The notes under the pieces are model-generated. The model worked only from the letters and a program-made list of their open reading frames with translations, searched no databases and had not been told where the DNA came from. 64,000 nucleotides of DNA, taken from positions 1 to 64,000 of IMG/VR virus record IMGVR_UViG_3300042373_001362, one strand, 5' to 3'. Made by a program: the position numbers and the translations under genes. Shown here in pieces: positions 38,972-47,292 of this stretch (positions within the stretch are counted from its first letter, which is position 1; each line of letters starts with the position of its first letter). This DNA is from a virus.

Positions 38972-39675
38972 TCATTGCCTAGATTTGCGTTCCTGCTCTT
39001 CGCGGTCGTTACTTATTACTTTAGCACAAGCAAGCCTTATGAGCCATTCAGTTTCTGTTGAATCCAGAAGCCTAATGGGGTCGGTTCCGAACAGTTCACC
39101 TAGTCTGGCCGCAGATATGACCAGAGGGTCTTCAACTAGTTCGTCGAAGACCCCTTCGTAGGGTCCTCTACGTCAACCGAGTCTGAATATCCTGCGGCGT
39201 CAAGGATTGAGAGAGCTGCTGCCTCGATGTGCGGGTCAACACCGAAAAACTCTTTAACGCAGTCTGGGAGTGGACGGGTTGTCCCTGTCATCTCCAAAAT
39301 AACTGCTGAAGCAAAAGTTAATTCGTGTCCAGCATCATCAAACACTTCTTCGTCATCGAAAAGTATTCCGATAGTCGTGTGGCCGATAACTGAACAAGCA
39401 AAACGTGTTCCGTCCATGCCGTTACGAGTATCTTCACCAGCTTGCTTACGCCAGTTCTTCATCTGGTTCTGTGTAATGTTCGGGCTAATCTTGATTTTTA
39501 CACCAGGACGCTCAGGAACAGGAATAAGAACAACAGGGCGTTCAACTTTGCGCTTAACAACGCCGGTCAGCTTTTGAAGTGGTGTTTCCTCTACGGAAGC
39601 AGCAGCTTTAGCCTGTCTGGCTTTCGGAGAAGAATCTTCTGTGGATGTTGTGTAGAGTTCAGAGTTTTCTGTCAT
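38972..39675 (-). CDS. Tail assembly chaperone, frameshifted long form (GT)
   Basis: A -1 frameshift near AAGGGG (39156-39151) extends the short form by 59 residues to a stop at 38972, giving about 234 aa. The extension reads DELVEDPLVISAARLGELFG then TEWLIRLACAKVISNDR and is well formed. The only open stretch where frames can be switched is the eight or so codons between an upstream -1-frame TGA and the TAG at 39136, so the site is tightly bounded. This is the classic G/GT arrangement before the tape measure gene. The exact slip base is inferred; I place it at the GGG codon 39153-39151. Confidence 0.82.
39136..39675 (-). CDS. Tail assembly chaperone, short form (G)
   Basis: The 179-aa short form lies between the tail tube and tape measure genes, the expected place for the chaperone that coats the tape measure while the tube grows. 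Residues 1-40 are polar and probably flexible. The core contains IKISPNITQNQMKNWRKQAG and a helical end (PHIEAAALSILDAAGYSDSV). The last codons carry the slippery sequence for the long form. Confidence 0.82.
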   Translation of the reverse strand: MTENSELYTTSTEDSSPKARQAKAAASVEETPLQKLTGVVKRKVERPVVLIPVPERPGVKIKISPNITQNQMKNWRKQAGEDTRNGMDGTRFACSVIGHTTIGILFDDEEVFDDAGHELTFASAVILEMTGTTRPLPDCVKEFFGVDPHIEAAALSILDAAGYSDSVDVEDPTKGSSTN

Positions 39676-39732
39676 GAGAGAAAACCTAGCACATCATTTA
39701 TGCTAGCGATGGAACTCAGTAAAGAAGATTTA

Positions 39733-40212
39733 TCAGCCAGCTGCGCCAGCGCCGGACTCAACGTCCGAGATGGCAAATGTTAGCGAGAAAGTTGCAGGTG
39801 CGCCCGAAGATGAGTCACCGTCTGGCTCGGTAATGCCAACCAGAAGGGCCTTGTAATAAACTCGGTCTGTGCCTGGAACCTTAAGGTCGCAGTCAGTCGT
39901 TTCGATGGTTATGTCATAAGAAGCGCGACCAACCAATGGACGAAGTGTTGCAATCTTTTCTGCAATTCCGGTAGGGCCGTCTGCTGCAATTCTGTCGTCA
40001 TCATAATGAGCGGTTAGGGTGATGTCGCCAACCTCAGATGGAGCGCAAAGAACTGTCGGGCGGAGCTTGCCACCTTCGTAGATTTTTTCTACAGATGCGG
40101 TTATTTCTCCACCAGAAACTTGGGCGAAATAGAAACCGGTCCATTTCGGGTGCTTTGTTGGCTCTACTGGATTAATAGAGGCGAGTACTTGGCGTTGAGA
40201 TACCTTTGGCAT
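39733..40212 (-). CDS. Tail tube protein
   Basis: The 159-aa protein follows the sheath gene by 14 bp and has the beta-rich profile of tube subunits (FYFAQVSGGEITASVEKIYE, VGDITLTAHYDDD, RASYDITIETTDCDLKV, ATFSLTFAISDVE). Tube proteins stack as hexamers inside the sheath. Size and order sheath, tube, chaperone, tape measure are standard for contractile tails. Confidence 0.88.
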   Translation of the reverse strand: MPKVSQRQVLASINPVEPTKHPKWTGFYFAQVSGGEITASVEKIYEGGKLRPTVLCAPSEVGDITLTAHYDDDRIAADGPTGIAEKIATLRPLVGRASYDITIETTDCDLKVPGTDRVYYKALLVGITEPDGDSSSGAPATFSLTFAISDVESGAGAAG

Positions 40213-40226
40213 GTTTATATCCTTCT

Positions 40227-41759
40227 TTAGACGACGCTGGAGGTCAGATTCGACTTAATGATGTCAACCTCAATCTTGTCACCGACGCTGCTGGTTCGAA
40301 CACCAACTTTTGCCTTGACAGTACCGCCAGCAAGCTGGGTTACCGGATTGAGAGCTGAGTCGCATCGTACGGTGTAGCCATTGTCAACCTTCTTGCCATT
40401 GGCATCAAATGCCTGGAAGAGAGCGCCCTGCTCACGGAGTGGAGCAAGGATGGCTATCAGTCTCGATGTGATTGCAGAGAAAATAGTGTCTCTACCGTCG
40501 ATTACACCGAACACAAGGTCTTCAAGTGACCTTTGTGACTCAACAACAATGTGGTTGATGATTTCTTGAGTTGTGATATAACGGAAGTTTTCTGTATCGA
40601 TAGAAAGCGAACGAGCACCGTAGATTCTGACAGAGTTTTGAATTATTCTAATTGCATTGATATTTTCAGAATCAAGAGAATCACCAACGGTCTTGTTGAT
40701 GTCCAATGCTGTTCCGGATACATATCGTGAGTTAGAAATCAAACCAGCTGCTGGAATATGTGCTCCACCCTGGTTGTGTGCCTGGGCACGCTTAGCAGCA
40801 ACGTAACCATCTGGTGGGATGGTCTTGCTAAGGCCATTGGTTGATGTTGGAACGGTAACCCATGGGAAGTAGATAGCTGCATGCTCAAGGCCCTCAAGGA
40901 GCTTGATGTCATCAGCCTTAGAAATTGCATTGGCAGCCGTATCAGCAACGCCACAGTGCAAGATTGCTATTCTGTTGTTTGCATTTGCGTGCGCAATAAG
41001 AGCAGCAGAAACTTCAAAGTCTGATTTAAGTGTTCCGTCGTAGTCTGTTGCTGGGCCTCCCGATGAGGCGAGGGTTGCTGTTTCTCCGTCTGGAATTGCA
41101 ACAGCTCCTGCACCAAGAGAGTCATTGAAGGCTTCAAGACCAGCAATCAAAACAGCATCGTCAACACCAGCAAGGTCATCGGAGCCTGTTGAAAGAGCTG
41201 TTAATGAAATTGCTGCCGGTATCTGGCTTACGCCAACTGCTCCTGCATCTGGGCCCAGTTCAGCAACTACATAACGTGAAGCGACACTGCTTGAGTTGAT
41301 TCGCCCAACAGCCTGTGCAAGAGATGTAACAACACCAGTGTTATATACAGGGTTGCCATCATATTCAATAATTACAGCGAATGCTGAACCTGGATTGGTA
41401 ACAGTCACGCCAACTTCGGCGCTCCAGTTTCCAGGACCAGTTGCTTTAAGGATAAGCAAAGAGTCTTCGTCTTCGTTTTCAAGAACAAGCTCTCCTACTG
41501 TGGCGTCTTCGCCAGCAACCCTGGAAACATAGACCTGGGTGCCACCCTCTTCAAAGAACGTCTCTACCGTTGGGTGAAGGTATGACCAGGCTACATAGCC
41601 GCCAAAAATGTTTTCAAATTCTGTGAGGCTCTGAACAAGAACTGCTTCACCTACTGGTCCGCGTTCTGCTAGTCCGACAACAAAAAGCTGCGAAGATTCG
41701 CGCACTGTCGCGGAAGATGGGCCTGTTCTGACTGCTGTGGAGATAACTACGCCTGGCAT
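40227..41759 (-). CDS. Tail sheath protein
   Basis: The 510-aa protein is a typical contractile sheath subunit. It begins MPGVVISTAVRTGPSSATVR and has the VYVSRVAG strand. In its C-terminal domain it has RTDS-like RIIQNSVRIYGARSLSID followed by the ITTQEIINHIVVESQRSLED helix and a final strand pair (VGDKIEVDIIKSNL). Sheath subunits exchange strands with their neighbours through the two termini and contract on infection. AGGAAGG precedes the ATG. This gene proves that the virion is a myovirus. Confidence 0.95.
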   Translation of the reverse strand: MPGVVISTAVRTGPSSATVRESSQLFVVGLAERGPVGEAVLVQSLTEFENIFGGYVAWSYLHPTVETFFEEGGTQVYVSRVAGEDATVGELVLENEDEDSLLILKATGPGNWSAEVGVTVTNPGSAFAVIIEYDGNPVYNTGVVTSLAQAVGRINSSSVASRYVVAELGPDAGAVGVSQIPAAISLTALSTGSDDLAGVDDAVLIAGLEAFNDSLGAGAVAIPDGETATLASSGGPATDYDGTLKSDFEVSAALIAHANANNRIAILHCGVADTAANAISKADDIKLLEGLEHAAIYFPWVTVPTSTNGLSKTIPPDGYVAAKRAQAHNQGGAHIPAAGLISNSRYVSGTALDINKTVGDSLDSENINAIRIIQNSVRIYGARSLSIDTENFRYITTQEIINHIVVESQRSLEDLVFGVIDGRDTIFSAITSRLIAILAPLREQGALFQAFDANGKKVDNGYTVRCDSALNPVTQLAGGTVKAKVGVRTSSVGDKIEVDIIKSNLTSSVV

Positions 41760-41809
41760 AAGACCTTCCTATTGGTTATGTTGAGTGACAATGCCGCCAA
41801 CGATTTATA

Positions 41810-41865
41810 TTGTACAGATGATTTGTTGTTGATTATTGCAACTGTTACAAAAGAATGCTGTACAA
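41810..41865. promoter_or_regulatory. Inverted repeat upstream of the sheath gene
   Basis: TTGTACAG (41810-41817) and CTGTACAA (41858-41865) are perfect 8-bp inverted repeats 40 bp apart, in the 126-bp gap (41760-41885) between the connector and sheath genes. The palindrome TTGTACAA occurs again at 48249-48256 upstream of the long leftward run. It may be a regulator-binding site; nothing else was found in this gap. Confidence 0.35.
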
Positions 41866-41885
41866 ATAGAATACGGCAAAAAGGT

Positions 41886-42506
41886 CTACAAAACAGGAAG
41901 TGTTGACGCCGAATTGCCGGTTCCATCTATTTCTAGTTCAATGTTTGACACTGTTCCGATTGGCTTGCGTGAAACAACTTCATCTATCTCCATGTTGTAG
42001 CCGATGTAGGCTCCAGCCATGATTCTGTCGCCTTTTAGTAGTGTTAAATCCGAGAACTCTTCACGTATTGAGCCTTCGTCAATCATCGCTTTAAAAGAGT
42101 TTCTTTCGTCATAAGCTTTTAGACACGGATAGTCAAGGAGCGCTGAGCGCAAAACCGTCGTAAGCCTGTCTCTCATTATCGTGCACTCTTCAGAACCTTC
42201 TGTTCTGACCCAAACGTATGTACGCATTGAATAAGAAACGCGGTAAAGAGGGTCTCGTCCATCAAAGCCAATCCTGTTAAATGCCGTCGAAGATATTACG
42301 ACAGTTATAACGAGCGGCCATGTATCGATGGCAAACGGCTCGTATGTTGTAAAGCCTTCAGGGGTAGGGAGGGTTATGTCGTCAACATTCCATCCGTTAC
42401 GGTAGTCAATAATCCTGACAGGAATGTCGTTTGATAGGTAGTCCGTAACATACTGTTTGGCGAACTGGGCACCGTGCATTAATGGATATCCGGGTGGAGT
42501 TGTCAT
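41886..42506 (-). CDS. Tail terminator/completion-like protein
   Basis: The 206-aa protein lies directly before the sheath gene in transcription order, after the morphogenesis protein, with a one-base stop/start overlap upstream. Its alternating strands (WPLVITVVISSTAFNRIGFD, LYRVSYSMRTYVWVR) and a helix with CTIMRDRLTTVLRSALLD match tail-terminator or neck proteins that cap the tube. Function is inferred from position and fold pattern. Confidence 0.7.
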   Translation of the reverse strand: MTTPPGYPLMHGAQFAKQYVTDYLSNDIPVRIIDYRNGWNVDDITLPTPEGFTTYEPFAIDTWPLVITVVISSTAFNRIGFDGRDPLYRVSYSMRTYVWVRTEGSEECTIMRDRLTTVLRSALLDYPCLKAYDERNSFKAMIDEGSIREEFSDLTLLKGDRIMAGAYIGYNMEIDEVVSRKPIGTVSNIELEIDGTGNSASTLPVL

Positions 42507-42985
42507 TATGCCGTAAGCCCTTCATTTCCTTCAACAATGTAATTGGCAAGCTTTTCAGCAAATTCATCAGCAAACGACTGAGGTATAAAGAGTATTTGTC
42601 TTTTAGGCATTTTTGATGTCCCATACTGATGAAATCCTGCGTATTTAACGCCAGTTCCAAAAGTAGCACTTAACCTATTTATTTCATTGACAGAAGGGTC
42701 GGAGAGTTCTGAGATGCTCCTAAATAGTTCCCCGCTACGAACAAGTGTTGGCCTTCCGGGGAGGTCTCTTGCTTTCCATGCCGCATATTCGGCATCAAGT
42801 GGTGACCATCCACCAACGGCAAGACCTTGAGATGTAAAGTTTTCTGCGAATGTTTTCTTTAATACCTGTTGAGCCCACCTAAAAACAGGCCGAGCATCAA
42901 TACATCTTTCGTTCACATCGTCGATAAGGTTTTGGACTTTTTCAACCCTTACCTCAACATCAATCCTTACTGGAGCCTTTGCCAT
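42506..42985 (-). CDS. Virion morphogenesis protein (Mu gpG/HK97 gp10-like)
   Basis: The 159-aa protein contains the family pattern GGWSPLDAEYAAWKAR, LVRSGELFRSI, then KYAGFHQYGTSKMPKRQIL near the C-terminus. These are hallmark segments of the phage virion morphogenesis/tail completion family. Such proteins sit at the neck and help join tail to head. It is two bases downstream of the connector gene and overlaps the tail-terminator gene by one base. Confidence 0.88.
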   Translation of the reverse strand: MAKAPVRIDVEVRVEKVQNLIDDVNERCIDARPVFRWAQQVLKKTFAENFTSQGLAVGGWSPLDAEYAAWKARDLPGRPTLVRSGELFRSISELSDPSVNEINRLSATFGTGVKYAGFHQYGTSKMPKRQILFIPQSFADEFAEKLANYIVEGNEGLTA

Positions 42986-42986
42986 T

Positions 42987-43634
42987 TTAAGACACTCTGC
43001 TTCGTCTGTACTTCCTTAAAGACATCAGTTCAGTGTCTAGAAATCCAGTAACAAGAGGACCGACGTTTCTTGTGGTCAAGTCTTTTAAGCCAACAACATC
43101 GTCGTGCATGTTTTGCATTTCTCTTGACGCAGCCCTGAGTATCAAAAGCTTAAACATGGGAATATTTGTTCCGTCGAGTCCTGCCGTATATGTGACGGTG
43201 ACAACATCTCCGTCCAGGGCATAGAAATAGTCGATACCAAACCTGCGAACAACATAGTCATGCTCAACGACCAAAGTTCTTGGTTCGCCGTAGAGCGGTT
43301 TAACCACTACTTCAGATACCTCTACAACTGGAGAGTTTCGTAAATAGATTGTGCTCGGTGGGGTCGCCCAGGTTGTGCTGTCAACCATGTTTGACTGAAC
43401 AAAAGAGTCCGTGTAGCTGTGGGGAGGGGCGCTCAAGAATGTACCCATAGGTACTCCGTGATACGTTCCTTCAACAGTGTGGTCTTCTTCAAATTCTTCT
43501 ACTTCAACTGGTCGACGGAGGTATGCCTCCATCTCGGACTGAAGTCCTGCAAGAATCATTTCTGCAGCATCCTGCTGGCGAAGCGTGAACTTCACGTCCA
43601 TATAGTTAACAAGGTCTGCTTGTGTGACTAGCAT
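42987..43634 (-). CDS. Head-tail connector (gp6-like adaptor)
   Basis: The 215-aa protein has the helical adaptor layout: VTQADLVNYM, then QQDAAEMILAGLQSEMEAYL, a beta middle section (TIYLRNSPVVEVSEVVVKPL, DVVTVTYTAGLDG) and a final helix (FKLLILRAASREMQNMH). This matches HK97 gp6-type connectors that bind below the portal. Unusually, it is on the opposite strand from, and about 10 kb away from, the portal gene. Confidence 0.82.
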   Translation of the reverse strand: MLVTQADLVNYMDVKFTLRQQDAAEMILAGLQSEMEAYLRRPVEVEEFEEDHTVEGTYHGVPMGTFLSAPPHSYTDSFVQSNMVDSTTWATPPSTIYLRNSPVVEVSEVVVKPLYGEPRTLVVEHDYVVRRFGIDYFYALDGDVVTVTYTAGLDGTNIPMFKLLILRAASREMQNMHDDVVGLKDLTTRNVGPLVTGFLDTELMSLRKYRRSRVS

Positions 43635-43674
43635 GTGTTACCTCCGTAAGGATGACAGGTCGACTATTTTCGAC

Positions 43675-44331
43675 CTATCTCCTTTTCTGTGGTGCCTTCT
43701 TGGCTGGAGCCTTCTTAGCTGGAGCCTTCTTTGCTGCGGCTTTTTTAGCGGGGGCCTTCTTAGCTGCGGCCTTTTTGGCTGGAGCTGCCTTCTTGGCTGC
43801 AGGAGCCTTCTTGGCTGCAGGAGCTTTCTTGGCTCCAGAAACTTTTTTAGCTGTTTTTTTGGCTTTGGTTCTTGAAGCTTGCGCTGCAGTTCTTTGAGCC
43901 CTTATGCGACGCATCGTCTCATTAGCCTGAGCTTTTGTTGTTGCAGACCTGTATAGGTCTGAATGTTCAGTCTCTTTACGAGCCTGGAAGCCTTGTTTGC
44001 GACCAATCTGCTGACTGCGACGGCCAGGTGTGGCGGGGAGGCCGAGTGGTCCTTTGCCCTGGACTTTTGCGTATCTTTTGGCCCCAATAGCTTTTACTTC
44101 CTCGGGGGTCATGTACCCCTGCCTTCTGACAGACTCGCGTTGTAGCTTTCTGGCATTGGCTCTAGAACCAAAAACTTCTTTAATTGCCTTGTTTATAAGT
44201 TCTCTTTGCTTAAGAAGCTGCTCTCTTCTTCGACCAGTTGCAGTCGTAAGTTGATTTTTGATTCTACTTTCATCCAGCAACAAGGAGTCTGCGTCGTCAG
44301 TAATGTCTGGGCCATATCTTACTCTGGGCAT
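43675..44331 (-). CDS. Basic protein with histone H1-like tail
   Basis: The 218-aa protein has a structured, basic N-terminal half (ESRIKNQLTTATGRRREQLL; MTPEEVKAIGAKRYAKVQGK) and a C-terminal tail of about 65 residues built from AKKAPA/AKKAAPAKKA repeats. Such tails are typical of eukaryotic linker histones and of some actinobacterial DNA-binding proteins (HupB, HrdB N-terminus), and they bind DNA. It is the first of the connector-tail genes, with AAGGAG 11 nt upstream. It may coat DNA, bind the genome end at the neck, or be a capsid-associated protein; its location favours a virion link. Confidence 0.75.
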   Translation of the reverse strand: MPRVRYGPDITDDADSLLLDESRIKNQLTTATGRRREQLLKQRELINKAIKEVFGSRANARKLQRESVRRQGYMTPEEVKAIGAKRYAKVQGKGPLGLPATPGRRSQQIGRKQGFQARKETEHSDLYRSATTKAQANETMRRIRAQRTAAQASRTKAKKTAKKVSGAKKAPAAKKAPAAKKAAPAKKAAAKKAPAKKAAAKKAPAKKAPAKKAPQKRR

Positions 44332-44412
44332 AATGAGCCAACTCCTTTAAGAAATACTTTAAAGAAGTTTACCATATGGCGCCAAGCTATTGATAAATAG
44401 CCACGCCAATGC

Positions 44413-44967
44413 CTACCTGTCAGCGTTTGGTGGGGATTCTATTGTTGGTCCCTTGTCGACAGTTCCTGGAGGTGCCTCAACCGGAACCCATGCTCTTGAG
44501 TATGTGTATTCTTTGATATTTCTTGACTTCAATATCGTTCCGTCAATCATCAAAGAGTATTCATTTGGCTTCATGCACAATGTTCTTTCTAGGCTTTTTT
44601 CATTAGCCGCTCTAGCTCGAACAAGTTTTTTAATTATTGAGGACATGGGTTTGGCGACTACTGAACCTCTTCCTCTATTGAGACGAAGGTGCATCTCCAT
44701 TGCTTCCATGGTGCCAATGTCATGTTTTATAACTGGAATTGTTCCACCAGTTATTTCCATTATTTGCTTTACATTGGTAGCCAGCAGGTACCGCTCAGAG
44801 CCGTCAATTATCTCTCCGCTTCTGGCAGATACGTGAATTGGTTGAATAAAACCAAAATCAGCAAGAGACGCAGAAAGAACCAAAAGGTCTGGCCTCAATA
44901 TGTAGGTTGCTCTCCATGATGGAACCACAAGCGTTGATGGGTCGACTTCTTCAATTTCATACTTCAT
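44413..44967 (-). CDS. ParB-like nuclease domain protein (IbrB-like)
   Basis: The 184-aa protein has the ParB/sulfiredoxin-type fold: an N-terminal VDPSTLVVPSWRATYI, LSASLADFGFIQPIHV and the motif GEIIDGSERYLLA (about 50-62), which in ParB-like proteins binds nucleotide. It overlaps the PAPS-reductase-like gene by 11 bp. In bacteria and phages a ParB-like protein next to a PAPS-reductase-like protein is called IbrB/IbrA, linked to gene regulation. A second ParB-like gene lies at 46486. Biochemical role is unknown. Confidence 0.82.
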   Translation of the reverse strand: MKYEIEEVDPSTLVVPSWRATYILRPDLLVLSASLADFGFIQPIHVSARSGEIIDGSERYLLATNVKQIMEITGGTIPVIKHDIGTMEAMEMHLRLNRGRGSVVAKPMSSIIKKLVRARAANEKSLERTLCMKPNEYSLMIDGTILKSRNIKEYTYSRAWVPVEAPPGTVDKGPTIESPPNADR

Positions 44968-46096
44968 ATGTTGAATCTATTTCTTCTTCTTGGTTTCTTA
45001 CTGTGTACGCCCTGGTCCTTGGTCCAACGGGCGAAGGCGAGCCACCATCTATCTCATTTAGAACAAGGGTTCTAATTAATAGGCTGATTGGATATGCTCG
45101 TTGGTCTTCTAGGTGTTTCTTGCGAAACTTGGACACATACGCTTTTGCTTCCATTTGTCTACGTTCACCAATAAGGTACTCCTCAATAAACATAGAGGCA
45201 CCTTCTAGACCGAGTGCTGAATATTGGTCTATTAGTTTTTCGATGTCAAACTCTGGCCACCATCGACGCTGGGCATCTATGTAGGGGAAGCACTCAAAAA
45301 GTTTGTCGTAGAACTCTGGTTCAGTAGCAACCACATCACCAATTCTGCGGATAGCAATACTATGGAGTGGAATACCGATTCTTGTGTTGCTCTCTGTTTG
45401 GGCGGCAAGGTCGTAGTACTCACAATATTCAGAACCGTGCTCTTCAATTAGAAACTTAAAAACATCGTTTGTATTCCAGTCATAAATGACCTTTGCAAAC
45501 TTCATCGGAATTCCGGTTTTCAGCTTGTACGGAGTGACGATGTAGTTTTCGTGAAGCTTCTGCACGCATGAGCGATAACGAACCATCGACTCGCTAGCCC
45601 TAACTCCAGTGATGAAGGCAACATTGCCTTTCTTTCCCTGCATTGTGTAGTAGTCGGTTTGCTCGGGCAAAGAGACGTCATGTGTCAAGCCAAAGTCTTC
45701 AGCAGTAATTGCCCATGGCGGAATATCTCTAACGAGCCTTCCTTGGTTCTTGCGCGTATTGCTCCAAAGAACCGTGGTAACTCTTTGTCCAAGAACCCAA
45801 ATCTCTGCAGGGTATGGAAGGCAGTACCACTCCATGTCAACCCAGTCGTAGTTTCTGACCTTCTCGACGTACTTGATGGTTGCCGGGCTAACCATTTCTT
45901 CATCTCTAAAGATGACCTTTACAGGGCCAAGTCCTCGCTCTTCATGGACTTCTTTGGCAAGGTACATAACAGCAGAAGAGTCTTTGCCACCAGAGAATTG
46001 AACACACACGGTGTCAAAGGTGTCGTATACGTGGCGAATTCTTTGACGAGCTGCATCGATGCAACTCATGTCAAGAAACATTCTTTGTCTAGTCAT
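44957..46096 (-). CDS. PAPS reductase-family protein (IbrA-like)
   Basis: The 379-aa protein has the PP-loop ATP-pyrophosphatase motif SGGKDSS (residues 35-41) and the family segments KVIFRDEEMVSPATIKYVEK, WYCLP, TGVRASES-RYRSC and a helical C-terminal extension of the IbrA (DUF3440) type. PP-loop enzymes adenylate substrates and often take part in sulfur or nucleotide chemistry. Here it sits among late genes, flanked by two ParB-like genes and two tiny genes, all closely packed. It may modify DNA or RNA or act as a regulator with its ParB-like partner. Confidence 0.88.
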   Translation of the reverse strand: MTRQRMFLDMSCIDAARQRIRHVYDTFDTVCVQFSGGKDSSAVMYLAKEVHEERGLGPVKVIFRDEEMVSPATIKYVEKVRNYDWVDMEWYCLPYPAEIWVLGQRVTTVLWSNTRKNQGRLVRDIPPWAITAEDFGLTHDVSLPEQTDYYTMQGKKGNVAFITGVRASESMVRYRSCVQKLHENYIVTPYKLKTGIPMKFAKVIYDWNTNDVFKFLIEEHGSEYCEYYDLAAQTESNTRIGIPLHSIAIRRIGDVVATEPEFYDKLFECFPYIDAQRRWWPEFDIEKLIDQYSALGLEGASMFIEEYLIGERRQMEAKAYVSKFRKKHLEDQRAYPISLLIRTLVLNEIDGGSPSPVGPRTRAYTVRNQEEEIDSTYEV

Positions 46097-46275
46097 TAAT
46101 ATTTCGCAATCTGAGAAAGCCTCTGATTTTCTGCTCTAACATTTTCCAACTCTATGCGCAAGCGTTCAATCTCATCGGCCGCTTCCCAGCAGGCAACGGG
46201 AACGACTTTGCCGCTCATGTCGCCACGCAGGGATGCTATGTCTCGCAGTCGGGTCAGAATATCATTTTGATTCAT
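46096..46275 (-). CDS. Small coiled-coil protein
   Basis: From the ATG at 46275 the product has 59 aa; AAGGAAA lies a few bases upstream. An earlier in-frame ATG (46326) would overlap the membrane protein gene by 65 bp. The second half is a helix with heptad-like spacing (AADEIERLRIELENVRAENQ). Many phages have small proteins of this kind; function is unknown. It overlaps the PAPS-reductase-like gene by one base. Confidence 0.7.
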   Translation of the reverse strand: MNQNDILTRLRDIASLRGDMSGKVVPVACWEAADEIERLRIELENVRAENQRLSQIAKY

Positions 46276-46486
46276 TGTATTTCCTTGTGTTTTTGGCATT
46301 CCTTGCATAAACCGCAGCATAGGCAATCGCCATCAATATGAATCCATATTGCTTGGTTCTTATTGCGTAGACAATCCAAAGAATTTCATTAACGAGGTTT
46401 ATTAACCAACCCCACCAAACCCTATTGCCAGCGATTAGGAGACCAGTAACTCCTAAAATGCCCAGCACCCATGACCATGCACTCAT
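46262..46486 (-). CDS. Small membrane protein
   Basis: The 74-aa protein has two to three hydrophobic helices (about 3-20, 25-42 and 49-63) with many Trp and Ile and a basic tail (ARNAKNTRKYNESK). The NRVWWGWLINLVNEILW segment recalls part of PnuC-type transporters, but the protein is far too short to be a full transporter. It overlaps both neighbours. Function is unknown. Confidence 0.7.
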   Translation of the reverse strand: MSAWSWVLGILGVTGLLIAGNRVWWGWLINLVNEILWIVYAIRTKQYGFILMAIAYAAVYARNAKNTRKYNESK

Positions 46487-47292
46487 TAAATCTCCGAGTG
46501 TTGGCCGATGAAGTCCATCAGTCTTTCTGCTGTTGTGTTTCCAACAATTGCAGGGTCGCTACGAAGCCATCTAACAAAGTCATACCAGCGAGACTGCTGA
46601 GCAGGGTTATCAAAAACAATCGTAAACTGAACCACGGCCTGCTGTGCGGCTCCGTTTGCCATTGTCGAACCTCTAACGGCAATGTCATTCTGGTCGGATG
46701 AAGGTGGGGCAACGATTCTTTTTTCTCCATCGCTATCACGAGAAACAGAGAACTGTTGTTCTGGCAATTCTGGGACATCATTGAATCCCTGTATTTCTGT
46801 GTTGCGGTCGATTAGAACAGGCGGAACATAGGAACCAGTTGTAGACATCTCGCTACTGTTCCTGTATGCCTCTTGCTCATACTCGGCAATCTCAAACTCA
46901 TCCCAACCGAGTCCTTCTAAAAGTTCTGGGTAGTCATCGCTTACTGCGGTAATCAGTTCATAAAGAACTTCTGGTTCTGAATAACCTAGTTCAACAGTTC
47001 TATTGTCTGCCAACGCAAACGCAACTGCACGGGAATCGTCACCGTCAAGATAAACAACAGCAACTTTGTCCCACCCAAGCATCTTGGCTGCTTCAAGTTG
47101 GTGGTTTCCTGCGATAACCGTGGCTGTACCATCATCGTTTTTCTTTGCAACAATTGGCTTTACTTGTCCGAATTCAGCATAGGAAGCGGCAATTGCATCA
47201 ACGTCGCCAATTCTTGGATTTTTTTCAAGCGGCAAAAGAGTTTCTATATCTACTGCCATTCCTAACAGTGACTCATGAATTCCATTACTCAT
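46486..47292 (-). CDS. ParB/Srx-like nuclease domain protein
   Basis: The 268-aa protein has an N-terminal ParB-like domain (LLPLEKNPRIGDVDAIAASY, FGQVKPIVAKK, ATVIAGNHQLEAAKMLGW, ALADNRTVELG; about residues 17-105), of the kind often seen fused to or beside DNA methylases in phages. The rest is acidic and flexible, ending in a small domain (FTIVFDNPAQQSRWYDFVRW) that may bind nucleic acid or protein. It is coupled to the gene upstream (ATGA) and is the second ParB-like protein near the PAPS-reductase-like gene. Confidence 0.82.
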   Translation of the reverse strand: MSNGIHESLLGMAVDIETLLPLEKNPRIGDVDAIAASYAEFGQVKPIVAKKNDDGTATVIAGNHQLEAAKMLGWDKVAVVYLDGDDSRAVAFALADNRTVELGYSEPEVLYELITAVSDDYPELLEGLGWDEFEIAEYEQEAYRNSSEMSTTGSYVPPVLIDRNTEIQGFNDVPELPEQQFSVSRDSDGEKRIVAPPSSDQNDIAVRGSTMANGAAQQAVVQFTIVFDNPAQQSRWYDFVRWLRSDPAIVGNTTAERLMDFIGQHSEI

